This document shows, piece by piece, positions 1-11,007 of a DNA stretch of 64,000 nt. Each line of letters starts with the position of its first letter. Position 1 is the first letter of the stretch. The position numbers were made by a program, and so were the translations under genes. This DNA comes from Diadema setosum (Eukaryota; Echinodermata; Echinoidea; Diadematoida; Diadematidae): the NCBI GenBank assembly GCA_033980235.1, contig CM067066.1, positions 38,129,455 to 38,193,454 on the forward strand. Direction: 5' to 3'. The notes under the pieces are model-generated. The model worked only from the letters and a program-made list of their open reading frames with translations, did no database searches and was not told where the DNA came from.

Positions 1-254
1 CCGAGGTTGATTTTGGCTATTAATTCTAAGTCTCACAGATCTAGTGTCTTCTTGTAGCAGTCTCTTGAATAGAGATAGTGATATTCACATGAATGTTTTG
101 GTAATCGGGGTCCTTTGTTGTAGTATGGGAGCTTGGCATGACAAAAATGAATTTATATTGTCTTGAAGAGAGTGTGAGTCAGCCAGTCGGTAAATTGGCC
201 ACTTCTTGTTGTGTCATATATGCGATGTGTAAACCTCTGTTGACATGGTTTCAG
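1..254 (+). other. SEH1 intron, 3' end (window starts inside it)
   Basis: No exon could be recognised here. The sequence runs into the acceptor TTTCAG at 249..254. The preceding SEH1 exons (start codon and first propeller blades) must lie left of the window. Confidence 0.7.
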
Positions 255-347
255 AGTCCACCCACCAATGATCGCAGTCGGAAGCGACAGCTCTGACCCC
301 TCAGGAGGAGGCAAAGTTCAAATCTACGAGTACAAGGAGAGTGAAAG
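255..347 (+). CDS. SEH1L: SEH1 exon (blade with PPMIAVGSD)
   Basis: Acceptor TTTCAG ends at 254 and donor GTCAGT starts at 348. After one base that completes the previous codon it reads [11 protein letters not shown], then a Ser/Gly loop, then [11 protein letters not shown]. This matches the SEH1 family '[18 protein letters not shown]'. It ends in phase 2 (AG of an Arg codon). The upstream 254 bases contain only intron. Confidence 0.92.
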
Positions 348-1475
348 GTCAGTCTCTCTTGTGTTTCATTAAAACTTGTGCATACATTGAATAGTGAGAT
401 ACTACAAGCTGTGTGAATCCAACCGTATGTTACCAGTGAGCTCAGCTAAAGCACAAATAAGAGTCACATGATCAAGATTCCGATTTATAAATTCTAGTAG
501 AATGCTTTGCTTAATCATGTTTAAGAATGATTTCTGCTAATGACCAGTCTTTCTTGATGATCTTATATTTTTATATTTCCCTGTTTTCATCTTGCCAAAT
601 CAATTTTATCTCAGAGATCTGTATTCCTCATGGGGGATGGGTATGGTGTGTCATATTTGCAGAAATGCTTGAAATTCAAGTGGATTTGTTTTTGTATTTT
701 CTTTCAGTGTTATGGGTTGGAGAGATCTATGGTAAAACCAAACCAGGCTTGAAAGCTTAGCTGTGTACTTGTCCATTTCTCTCCCACTCCTTTCATTGTC
801 TGCTTTTTGCTGTCTTTCTCTTTAACTCGCTGTCTATCCACTCCCTCTGTCTCCCATTCTTTTTTTTCACTCTCATGCCCTCTTGTACTCATATTCTTGC
901 TCTCTTTAATCTCGTGCTGTTTTTGTGCTTGCGCATTTTCCTCACGGTGCAGAAAATGGCTGAAGATCGAGACGCTAAATGTCATCACGCAGGCCGTCCA
1001 CGATCTGGCGTTTGCTCCCAACCTGGGCCGTTCCTACCACATGCTTGCAATAGCCACGAAGGAGATTCGCATCATGACCCTCACACCAATCAGGTATGCT
1101 AGACTCCCGTTGTTGTTGTTGTTATTTGAATTTTTTTGGCGTTTCTCATTCCCCTAAGAATATTTCCGCCAAATATTTACTTATAAAATTACTTCAAAAT
1201 TCAAATTTTACCCTACATTATTTTCATTTTATTAGGAATAACTCAAAAAATAATCTATAATATCAACTAAGTCTCGCTCACTAGCCGTAGTTCGAGTTGC
1301 CCAATCGAAGATCTTTTTTTCTGGTACCAAAAGAGTCTGAGTTAGTCTGTGTCCCAGGCTGCTCATTGATTCGTTTTTATACTTTTTTATCAATATCTGC
1401 TGTGGTTCATGTGTCATGCATGGATGAGTATCACATGTGGCCAGTAACTGCTACCAGTGTTGTTGTTGTTGTTGT

Positions 1476-1510
<35 letters not shown>

Positions 1511-4500
1511 TTGTTGTTGTTGTTGTGTTGGTGTTGGTGTTGGTGTTGGTGTTGGTGTTGGAGGTTTGGGTATTACAGCGGTTGTCACTCAGAACTGAAT
1601 ATTTACACCATAACAGTACTATGTATCTTTCATAGTCTGGATCTGAGGCTGTGCTTTATTTTTGTCTTTGTCTTTTTGTGCCATGATTCTATGTCATGTG
1701 TCAATGAGCATCTCATGAGCACATGCAAGTTATACTTGCCATCACCAGTCATCACAAAGTACTTTATAAAGATGTTTAGACTTGCTTTTGTCAAGCAATT
1801 TCTTCTTGGGCCACATATGCATAGATCTCTCAATGTGCAGCAGATCTTATGCTGTACGTATCAATGTCAATTCCTGTGAGCAAGTGCTATCTGTTCTCTC
1901 TGTGTGTTTAGTTTGCTTATTATAGATAGCCTCACTTTCAGGATGGATGTGTTTAGGAAAAAATGAATCCCACATGTCCATTCTCTCAAGGCTGCCATAT
2001 GTTAAAATGACACAATCCTAAAGTATCTGCATTTGGCTTTGTCCCCCTGATTTTAGGAGAGACCAGTCTGTGGGGTCAACCAGGTTTGAAATCAAGCATG
2101 CTGCCCAACTGGATTTCAAGCAGAGTCAGGTGGGTATATTGACAATGAAGCCCCCCCTCTCTCTCTCTTTTGTTTCTTCTTTGACAGAAGGCCTATTACG
2201 TATCTTATCTCCCAGGTTGACTCTCATTTTCATACAGTATGAAATGCCACATTTTGCCACAGGATGACATCATGCAGAGTAGACTGCTTAAAGGCATAAT
2301 TTACCATTTGCAGATGAAACAAAAACCAAGCTTTAGTGCTTTAAAATAGTTCTAAAATGTGAATTTAACTGAAATAGGGATAAAAACAACCAATGTGAAA
2401 ATTTGGATCAGTATTGTTAAGTATTGTTAGACATACTAAATGTTAACAATAATTCGAATAAAAATGTTTCTAGACTAAGCTGTCTACAGTTATGGTTTAT
2501 TGAGAAATAGGCTTTGTTGCTGAATTTTTACATGGTAGGATGTTTTGTGATACAACTGTCCTACTCATATGCACCAAATGTGATATCTAAAACATTTTTT
2601 AAGTCACTGCTTCCAATGGTAAACAGTACCTTTAAATTGTTTTATCCAGTCTTTCTTTTTTTGTCTGTTTGTTGTCGTCTCAGGTCTGGAGAGTCAGTTG
2701 GAATGTGACAGGAACCATACTCGCAGCTTCAAGTGACGATGGCTACGTCAGATTGTTTAAAGGTGAGATAGCCAGATTCAGCAAGTATTTCAAAAGACTT
2801 TTGATAAGGTCTTGATTCATGTACTGTACAAGCTTGATACAACAGATTCATAAGCTCTTTGTTCTTTTTTTTCTTACTGTGGCCTATCAATTACCAAACA
2901 TTGCATTGTCACTTTTGGACAGAGCTAGCCTCCAGCCTCACCACAAAATGTTTGTTTAACTTAACATCAAAATTTCCATTCTTACATACTGCAAAGCCTG
3001 TAACATCATGGACAAAGGAGGAAGTTGCTGTCATCTTTCCATTGTATATTTTGAATTTTCGGTTTAACGATCTGATTTCCAGTGCAGAAGATGAACATGT
3101 GGACAAATTACCAATGCATTTCACACTTTGTGGTTAACATGCGTGAAAGTCAGAGGATTCATTCTCCAAGCGGAAAAGATAGTAGTTGGAATTAGATTTC
3201 TCTTGCCTTTAAAACTTTTGTTTGTGTGTAAAATTTTACATTTCTTGAAACATAATGTGTCATTTTGTATAGCCGTGATATTAGGATATGATGGAAATTA
3301 TTTATGCTATTGTTTGTTGTTTCATTGTTAAAAAAGTTTAGAGAAAAAAAAAATCAATGCAGCAGAACTTACACAAAGCCAAAGTATTATTTACAGCATA
3401 TCTCTCTGCCTTTGCGTGCAGCAAATTACCTCGACAAGTGGAAGTGCATCCAAGAGCTAAAGGGCAGTGACACAAACCCCACGGCCGGACTCATTTCCAA
3501 CATGGCTGCAGTGCACAAAGCTGACCACCAGTCACAGCAGGGACGTGGCATGGTGGGCGGAGTCGCCGGCATGCAGACCAATGGATTCCCCACAGACCAC
3601 CCTGCTCCAATGGGCGGACGCAGCAGGTATTCCTTCAAAACCCCGTGAGGGCGCTGTAAGGCTTCAACTCCCTTCACTATTCGTCCTGTAAATGACGAGC
3701 AACATCTCCACAGCCCTCATAGGCAGAAGCCTGCTTCAGGCAATTCCCACGATTACTTCATTCGTAGATCTTTAGTCGTTTGTTTGCATCCAAATGGTCT
3801 GTTCAACTTTTCTGAGCAGGTATTCCACCTTAAGAGCTTGAAGAATCTTCCACCAAGTGCTAATATGTTTAGAATTAGCTAGCACACTCTTCTTCACAAA
3901 GCATGAGAGACTTCAATCTTGTACATTAGTAGGTTCAATGAAACATCATGTAATGACATTAGATGGATATATTACAAAATTTGGGGTCCAAATGGTCATC
4001 TAACAGCAGCAGGTGGAGGATGCAGCATGTTTAAGAAATGAGGAAAGAACAGCCAAAGAAATGTTTGACATTCAGGTGGAAAAGGAGATTGTTTCAAACC
4101 TCTCCATATGATACCATACTGATGATTATCACTATTTTCATTATGCAATATTAATAAGGCTCGCAAAAGATTATATTTTAGCCTCTGCTATGCCTTGGTT
4201 GTGTGGTCACAGAGATCAAGAGGATATCATCCCTCATGCAAAATGGCTGTTTGCAACATTGCTCTTTACCCTGTATTTTTGCAAGTGGATTTCAGGCTTC
4301 TCATTTCAAGAGAACAGTGCAATTTTGTTCTTTTTTTCATAGTTTTTCCAAATTAGCTGTGTAGCTGAAGAAAGTTCTTATGATTGGCCATAGTGCGAAT
4401 CCCTTTCTATTTATCTATTTGCAGATATTTTTTCTTTGGGGCAGATATGGGGTTTATACCCTCCTATCGCCCAAAACAGAGTTTGTTATTTGTGTTCATT

Positions 4501-7500
4501 TATGGTCGTGCCTCAAAGCATTTTTTTTTTTTTTTTTCTGGCCTTTTCTTTAGAGTGGGATCATTTGGTTTTGCCAGCAGTTCTGCAAACATTTCCAACA
4601 TTTTCACTGTTTCCCTGCATAAGATGTAAAGACATTGCGCTTAGGCAGTGGCAGTGAGAACATTTCAAATAAATGTACGAACAAGAAGCAAAAAAACTTA
4701 AAAGGAGAAAAAAATGAAATCCCCAAAAGCATTAAATTATGGAATGATAAAGTTTAAAGAAGGTAGCTGTGATTGCAGTTTGTGGATATGGGTATCATTG
4801 ACAAAGTTGTGTGTACCCAGGGTTGCACTAGCCAATGTCAAAAGAACCCACATTGCATTGAAGACAATAATTGTAGCACCCTCCGTCCCCCAAAAGTTGC
4901 AAACCTTCCTTGCTGCTCCGACATAGCACCCACATGTCCATGGTAAAAATTGTACAGCAGGTGCAGTGGTAGATATTTCCTGCCAGTCTTCAGTGTGCTG
5001 TGTAGACCATCACCCTGTGTTGTAAGTGTGCTTGTTTGTTTGTATGCAAAGCTTATCATGCCTATTGGTAGTTCAGCAATCTCAGACATTATTTTGGCCA
5101 TGTTTCTAGCGTTAAAGGCAGATAAAAGAGATTTGTAAGATGTCGGTAAAGGGAATGAGAATAAAAGTAGAATGACACTTTCATGGACAAGTGTCAGTTC
5201 AGCACTTCTTATTGTGATGTCATAATTTGAATTGCTATGCCTAAAAGAAGTGCAGCACAATCAGTTTCAAACTTGAGTTTTTGCATCTAAGGAAACATTC
5301 CAAGAACAAATTTTTCTCACTGTATTTCCTAGCACATATGAAAATGAATGGAAAGGGATATATTTGCTTTTTGTTTCTTGAACACAAATTACTGGTTTCA
5401 TACACCCGCCTTATGTAGTATGTTCAGTTTGTTGAGTGTTTTCTGTCGTGTTATGGAAATTTTGATGTACCCGGTATTTTTATGGTGATTCCCCAATATC
5501 ACACTTTGTTAAGAAAATTGCACTAGCAGATAATTTTTAGTTTGATTGCTTAGTTTTGTCAAATTATAACTTGTGGTGTGCCCCTTGCTTCTGCTTTATC
5601 ATCGCAAACCATGTATGAGCTGCTCAATGGAACAATTTATCCTGTTGAGGATGAATTCTGAGTATACTCAGGCAGGTTTCTATGGGAAATGCATATTGTA
5701 GCAAAATTGGTCCATCCCCTTTGGGTTAAAGGAACAAGTCATTTTGTTTTCATTTAAACAAACTTTGTATTTTCCAACAAAGACTTTCCCTTCTTGCTAC
5801 ATTTGCTGGTGACTAAACTCAGTATCACCATGACTATTATCCAGCGAGTGTGTCTCAGATAAACTTGGCCCAAATTGTCATTTTGCTTACAGTGTTGCAT
5901 TGTTTACAATTTTACCCCCCCCCCCAAAAAAAAAAAAAAAAAATAAATAAAAAAATACAGTGCACTCCCGTTACAACAAACATGGCTATAACGAAATTCC
6001 AGTTACAATGAAATAAAAATTCAGGCTGCAACATTATCCTCTCTCAGTTTCTTTATTATTTATTTGTTCGGTTTTAACGAAATTTCGATATAACTAAAGA
6101 AAATTGCCAGTCCCAAGGACTTTGTTATAGCAGGAGTCCACTGTAAACTAAATTTACAAAATGCATATACTATACATAGATATTCTAATGCACTGCAAGA
6201 GCATTTCATGTGTGTGAAATAATCACTTAGACCAAGAAATATGTCATAAGCTTAGATTTAGATATACTCAAGGATGCTGATTTCTGTAAGTAGGTTGTTT
6301 CCCTTGTTTCAAATTGAATTTCTATTTCTGTCATTAGTCTAATTTCGTATTGGGCAAATTTATTTTGTGAACTTTGTGGGAGATATTTTTAGTCTTTACA
6401 CAGCAGATAAATGGGATCATGAGCTATTTCCCATTGAGTAGTGACCTAAATGTTCTTATCAAAATGCTGACACAGGAAGTAAATATATACCAAAACTCTG
6501 ATCAAACTGTCTTTTTTCACTTTTTTTCTCTTTTTTTTTTTCTTGCATATTCAGTTTAATTAAATCAGTGTAATTTGCTGTCTTTATGAGCTTGAAAAAT
6601 ACAATATGATTGGATGATATTAATGTACCGGTATGCAGACAAACATACAGCTTGGGAAATACTTTCCTTTCCAAAGTTTGCGTAAACAGAAAAATTAACC
6701 TTCAAACAGTCTCTCGTGGCTTTGTTTTCGTAAACAGAAAGATTAACCTTGAGACAGTCTCCTGGCTTTGAAGGTGATTAGCTTCAAATTTGGCAGGGAA
6801 CTGTGATCATTTTAGTGGTGCGTGTCGTCACCACAAAATTCATGCAGGAAATATTTCTTCCACACTTTGTATCCTGACTGAGTTTACTACCACAAATATG
6901 TGAAAGAGTGTTGGGTACTTCTTGTACAGTGTCATCATCTTTTGTGGGCCTTGCCTTGTAAATGGAACTTTAAGATGAGAGATGGAATATTTGTTCAACC
7001 GTTGGAACACATTTTGTAATAAAATTTGAGAGGTGAAAGAACCATAGATTGCCTTTTCTTTTTACTAGTTGTCTCACTCTCATGAGCATGTTGTTGATCC
7101 ACTGGGGCATACAGAATTGCTGGCTTAGAATGAGGAACGTAATTTGTAAATCAGAAATACATTTGAATGTTAGACTTCTGTCCCCAAGCTGCAGTCAGTG
7201 TTATACGGGAATGATAATTCAGCAAGAGTTGTTGTATCTTTATATCCTCAAGCCTTGAGCTCCTAAATTGCCCTCAGATGCCCCTCCAAAACTCACTATA
7301 TGCAAGAGTGTCTGTGCGTGCCTCTTTAGAATGCAGTGTGTGGACAAAATGTAAATGTATGTGTGTGCGTTTCTTTGCCTTAATCATCATCATATCTGTA
7401 TCAGCCTAATCTGCAAGTTGATCTTCATGAACATATAATCTGATTTAGTTAATCTAAATCATGTAATATTCACTGCTTCCCTTCATTGTGTGGCAGCTGG

Positions 7501-9845
7501 CATAACTGGAAGCTTTCATATGTCAAAGGGTTAATGTAATACAATGAAAACAAAGGAGAGTAACGAGAGGAAGAGTTGGAAGAAAGAAAGAAGAAGCCCT
7601 CTATGGGAAAATTACGCAAGCTTATGAGTGCCACATTTTCTGTTCCAAAAATGTGAAATGGTGAGATTCGAGATCTCATCTTCTTGACTTCTTGGGACCA
7701 CAAAGGCGAAAAGGCTAGTTGTGAGATGCTGTCTTCTTGGCGTCTTGGGTCCGAGAAGGCAAGAAGACGAGAGCACATGGTCTCACCTTCTGGCGTTCTT
7801 GCCTTCATGGGTCCAAAAAATGCAGAAAGACAAGATAGGTCTCTGACCCCAGAAGTCGAGAAGAAAAGATTTCACAATCCAAATTTTTGCCATCTCAGAC
7901 CAGGATACGTTGAGAAGGCGGGGAGTTACCTCTACTCAGTGGCAATCACAAACTTTTGTAGAACACGAAACGTACAAAGACGTGTGAATATATGTACATA
8001 ATATGCACAATATTATATATGCGTATATGTACTGTATATAGTTCACACAGGGAAACTTATTATACTGACATTGGTTAGCGCTGGCTCTAAAAGGTGTTGC
8101 ATACACACGCACCTAAACGACAATCTGCATCATACCTTTAGGCAGAGTGATTCCTTTGATATTTAAGTTAGAGATGTGGAAAAGATGGAGTGAAAGCATA
8201 GAGAAGAGGAGAAACAGAAAGAAGAGCAAGGGGAAAGAAAGAAGGAAGAAAGAAGAAGGTCCATCTTGGTGATTATTACAGAGACAAACAGTGTGAGTTA
8301 CAACTTACAGTGCAATTCCACACTATGTTCGAGTTGATTCAGATGAATAGAACAGTGTAGGTCATACTGTAAAAGTGGATATTTTCGTGTGACTAATTTT
8401 TCGCGCCGGGTAAGAAGAGTTCTATGTGTTTTTAAGTCCGCGGAATCAAGACATCAACTACTGGAACATATGGCTCGCAAAAATATTCGCGTGCTTTTAT
8501 TTTCGCACTAGTTTCTGGTTGCGCGAAATGTGCAAAAATTTCCACTTTTACAGTAATCCGACAAAAAAGAGCAAGGAAAGAAATGGACCCCTTTTGACAT
8601 GTTTTTATTGAACAGTGATTGTGGTCGCAGCCACAGATGCATAATAGCTGAGTTGCTAATGCCATGCTGTCACAACGTTTTCCTCAATTTGTGCACAAAA
8701 ATATCAATAGAAATAAATGTTTTGAATTGATAATTTAGTTCCTCCCCAACTTGAAATAGAAAAGAGGAAAATCATTATCATTAGGCTATTATAACACAAT
8801 AAAGATTTGACATAAAGGAATTAAATTCCTGTTTATTTCGGGTCCAGAAAGTTTAGTGGTGATTTGTGCATAGGTCAGTGGTAGACTTGTGAAGTTGTGA
8901 CAGCACCTCATCCAATTTGTATACATGATTGCTACTAATTTCACTGTATCATAAAAATATGAAACACTTTTAAAATTTCATAACCATATGTCCGCTTTTG
9001 ATGAGGCCTGAGATTTTGTTTATTTGATTTTAAACTTGAACATGGTGTGAAATTGCACATTATTGCCGCCGTATTTCTTGAGCTTCATGATTTCTTTTTT
9101 CTGCCTCTCATTGTCGGCCATCTGCATGTTTGCTCGTGACAAAGAAACAAAGAAACGCACAGGCATTGGGCTGTTTACATTCAGTGACCACATGGCCCAA
9201 CAAACATGCAACATGTGTACGCCAAATTGCTGTTTGACTGTGATGCGTTGCATGAATGTGAAAAGTGTAGAAGCTTCTTTGTGCAAGAAAACGCCTTTTA
9301 AAATTAAATAGCATTATGTTGTGATATAGCAGTATATTTCAATTTTCTTGGTGCAAATGTTTTCAGCTGGAATTTTTGTCATTTGCTGCTCCTTCATGCG
9401 GTCCTCACAGCCATCATTCATTCAAAAGTGTGGCAAGCCCCTCTCAAGCTACAGTTGAGTTTTCTTTTCCGATGATTTGTGAGTATTTAGTAAATGCATG
9501 TGACAGGAAGAACTTTGCAAATGATTACTGATGGAATCCCTTCTTGGTATCGTTTAAGCAAAAATTTAACTTCACTGGCAATTTAACATCCATACAAACC
9601 ACACTGTCTTGCCCCCTTCCTGGCTGCCAGCTAACTTTCGTTCTTGTATACATTCCAGCTCAACAGAGGACTACGCGTTTGTGCGGCTTTCCCCAGAGCC
9701 TACGACACCCTCTTCCTCTCCGATATCACGCAGCATCCAGGAGTCCTTTCTTGTCACCCCCTTTCGTCTCCTCAAGGAGCAATCCTCCGCCCTCTTCTCA
9801 GACCGGAGTGGCGACAAGCAGACCACCACTGCCCATCCCATCTAG
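255..9845 (+). CDS. SEH1L: SEH1 nucleoporin / GATOR2 WD40 protein, 3' part of gene (join of six exons)
   Basis: SEH1 is a beta-propeller protein of the Nup107-160 (Y) complex of the nuclear pore and of GATOR2, which signals amino-acid supply to TORC1. Coding exons seen: 255..347, 953..1093, 2057..2129, 2684..2762, 3422..3626 and 9659..9845, all with AG/GT borders and matching phases, giving 258 residues. Family signatures read directly: [82 protein letters not shown]. These match the last WD40 blades from about human residue 177. The first ~176 residues lie left of the window. Estimated total is ~435 residues, close to the long vertebrate isoform (421). The tail after the propeller is Gly/Ser/Pro-rich and poorly conserved. 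The gene is convergent with the G-alpha-s gene. Identity is near certain; the last exon rests on phase and reading frame only. Confidence 0.93.
953..1093 (+). CDS. SEH1L: SEH1 exon ([13 protein letters not shown] blade)
   Basis: Acceptor GTGCAG ends at 952 and donor GTATGC starts at 1094. Reads [14 protein letters not shown], then [20 protein letters not shown], then [13 protein letters not shown]. The string [14 protein letters not shown] is highly diagnostic of SEH1. The exon enters completing an AG|A Arg codon and leaves in phase 2. Confidence 0.95.
1458..1560 (+). repeat. compound microsatellite (TTG)n(CTG)n(TTG)n(GTTGGT)n
   Basis: Tandem trinucleotide runs lie inside a SEH1 intron: TTG repeats, then CTG repeats with one TTC interruption, TTG again, and a hexanucleotide GTTGGT run. 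Long open frames across it (poly-Leu, poly-Val) are artefacts of the repeat. Confidence 0.95.
2057..2129 (+). CDS. SEH1L: SEH1 exon ([13 protein letters not shown])
   Basis: Acceptor TTTTAG ends at 2056 and donor GTGGGT starts at 2130. Reads [20 protein letters not shown] then FKQSQ, equivalent to vertebrate 'TKFEIHIVAQFDNHNSQ'. It ends exactly on a codon, so the next exon starts with the Val of VWRVSW. Confidence 0.92.
2684..2762 (+). CDS. SEH1L: SEH1 exon ([16 protein letters not shown])
   Basis: Acceptor TCTCAG ends at 2683 and donor GTGAGA starts at 2763. Reads [20 protein letters not shown] then YVRLFK, the final WD40 repeat with the DDG..VRL(F/W)K signature. It leaves in phase 1 (G of the Ala in KANY). 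Confidence 0.95.
3422..3626 (+). CDS. SEH1L: SEH1 exon (ANYLDKWKC and C-terminal linker)
   Basis: Acceptor GTGCAG ends at 3421. Reads [17 protein letters not shown] followed by a Gly/Ala/Met/Gln-rich linker ending in PMGGRS. The ANY.DKWKC motif is the conserved end of the SEH1 propeller; the linker is variable in the family. The donor GTATTC at 3627 is weak-looking. If unused, translation continues for a few codons to a stop (3646..3648). Confidence 0.92.
3627..3648 (+). CDS. SEH1L: alternative short SEH1 C-terminus by intron retention
   Basis: If the donor at 3627 is not used, the frame runs GGRS then RYSFKTP and stops at TGA 3646..3648, giving a protein of ~379 residues. The first AATAAA in the retained sequence is at 4668..4673, with others at 7018..7023 and 8798..8803. 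From memory, human SEH1L also has two C-terminal forms, one continuing GRYFFTP at the same place, so the resemblance of RYSFKTP may be meaningful or chance. No transcript evidence is available here. Confidence 0.45.
5956..6145 (+). mobile_element. Tigger/pogo-like MITE, copy 1
   Basis: A 190-bp element flanked by TA with terminal inverted repeats of about 24 bp. The left end starts TACAGTGCACTCCCGTTAC; the right end, reverse-complemented, starts TACAGTGGACTCCTGCTATA. The internal sequence repeats GTTATAACGAAAT-like motifs. TA target and CAGTG(C/G)ACTCCCGTTATAAC ends are typical of pogo/Tigger-derived non-autonomous elements. No transposase frame. A second copy is at 47046..47236. Confidence 0.8.
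6681..6772 (+). repeat. 48-bp direct tandem duplication
   Basis: Two adjacent copies of a unit starting CGTAAACAGAAA.ATTAACC and ending GGCTTTG, at 6681..6728 and 6729..6772. They differ by a few substitutions and a short deletion. Located in the last SEH1 intron. Confidence 0.85.
7675..7838 (+). repeat. degenerate ~54-bp tandem repeats
   Basis: Three imperfect units begin near 7675, 7728 and 7781. Each holds CTTCTTG(A/G)C(T/G)TCTTGGG(A/T)CC-like sequence followed by a purine-rich AAGGC..AAG part. Divergence is high. Confidence 0.5.
8365..8555 (+). mobile_element. TACTGTAAAAGTGG-type MITE, copy 1
   Basis: A 191-bp element with ends TACTGTAAAAGTGGATATTT and, reverse-complemented on the right, TTACTGTAAAAGTGGAAATT. 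It starts and ends with TA (likely target). Interior shows TTTTCGCG-like and CGCGAAA motifs. Related copies lie at 14511..14723, 41101..41274 and 55906..56415. Confidence 0.75.
9659..9845 (+). CDS. SEH1L: SEH1 probable terminal exon (long isoform)
   Basis: Acceptor CATTCCAG ends at 9658 after a pyrimidine-rich tract. Its first base completes the AG left by the exon ending at 3626 (Ser). The open frame then reads [20 protein letters not shown], later [20 protein letters not shown], and stops at TAG 9843..9845. The Ser/Pro-rich composition fits a post-propeller tail. Base composition (C-rich, GC much above the flanks) is exon-like. It is separated from the previous exon by a 6-kb intron. I cannot confirm conservation of this tail by memory, so the assignment rests on phase, open frame and position. 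Confidence 0.72.
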
Positions 9846-10407
9846 TGTATGAAGGCCTCCAAATTCCCCTCTTTCCCCTCTTAGACTCCAGGTTACACCT
9901 GGGAACCATTCCACACACACACACACACACACACAAAAGCAAAAGGGATCATTTTTGTTTTGTTCTCTGGTTTGGTTTGAAACTACTCTCATTGTCTGTA
10001 GGGGAGTATAACATAGCATTTTATTATGTTGGTACATAGAGAGATACTAGTATCACTATGCTTGTCCAGTGATGGGGAACTGCTTTATTCTATGCAACAA
10101 ATTTTGCTCATTGCCGTTAGACTATGCCCTGCTCTTTGAGGTCACTTTTTGATTTACACTCTAAACACTATCCCTTGTTATGAATCCTGATATCAAAATA
10201 ATCCAGATAAAATAATCACATGGATGAAATTCAATTTTTCTGATCATAACATCTACCTCTTAAAGTATCTCAAACAGATCACAGCTGGTTATGACGTTTT
10301 AAAATTGGTAACGCGACTGTCTCTCTTGGTGGCACAGGGTGTGTCTATCAATTGCCATGATTGTCAGGAGGCATGACAATTTCGAATGGTTTGATGTTGT
10401 TCCCATA

Positions 10408-11007
10408 TACAGTCAAACCTGTCTATAGAGGCTACCCAAGGGAGACGAAGAAAGTGGCCGTTATAGACAGGTGGCCGCTATAGACAGGTTATCCAACTTT
10501 GTGTGCATTGCCTACATGTACATGTATCATCGTTGTGTACATCTATGCAGTGTACTTACATGTACGTGTATTGTATGTGTGTACATATGCACATGTGAGT
10601 TTCATGCATTGAACAATGCCGGTGTTTATGAAATTGTTGCACAGTAGCATGTGTACAGTCGTGAAGAAAGCTTAAATACTAATGCAGTACAATGTATTAT
10701 GACTGAGTGAGTGATGAATGCAGCGGTGGCGATCATGGAACGTTGCCCGGGAATGACTGGCACGGCTACAAAGCAGAAAAACGCGCTGAATTACTGGCTC
10801 GGCTACGGCTCCATCGGGTCTGCGGCCACTGTAAACAGGTTAAAATCTATCGTGGGAAACAAAATTTGTGGCCGCTGGCCGTGTTAGACAGGTGGCCACT
10901 ACACACAGGGTCTTTAACAGGGTTTTTCTCTTCGGGGGATTTTTCAGTGGCCGCTATAGACAGGTGACCGCTGTAGACAGGTGGCTGCTAAGGCAGGTTT
11001 GACTGTA
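10408..11007 (+). mobile_element. 600-bp Tigger/pogo-like non-autonomous element
   Basis: Flanked by TA. Inverted ends are TACAGTCAAACCTGTCTATA on the left and, reverse-complemented, TACAGTCAAACCTGCCTTAG on the right. Subterminal regions hold several copies of GTGGCCGCTATAGACAGGT in both orientations. No transposase domain; the 86-residue open frame inside (10707..10967) is not a known protein. Ends and TA target point to the Tc1/mariner-pogo superfamily. Confidence 0.78.

Larger units (their letters stand above)
3627..9658 (+). other. 6-kb SEH1 last intron or alternative 3' UTR
   Basis: No coding sequence other than the 22-base readthrough end is convincing here. It holds T-rich sequence, a C-tract/A-tract junction (5915..5943), a Tigger-like MITE (5956..6145), a 48-bp direct duplication (6681..6772), degenerate ~54-bp repeats (7675..7838), a GA-rich patch (8190..8255) and a TACTGTA-type MITE (8365..8555). 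It is an intron in the long isoform; its left part would be the 3' UTR of the short one. Confidence 0.65.

Noticed and set aside
1297..1879. Open frames with long poly-Val, poly-Leu and Cys-Trp runs
   Set aside because: Direct translation of the trinucleotide and hexanucleotide microsatellite at 1458..1560 in a SEH1 intron.
10707..10967. 86-residue open frame inside the 600-bp Tigger-like element
   Set aside because: Built partly from the element's repeated GTGGCCGCTATAGACAGG motifs; no transposase motif (no HTH or DDE residues seen).
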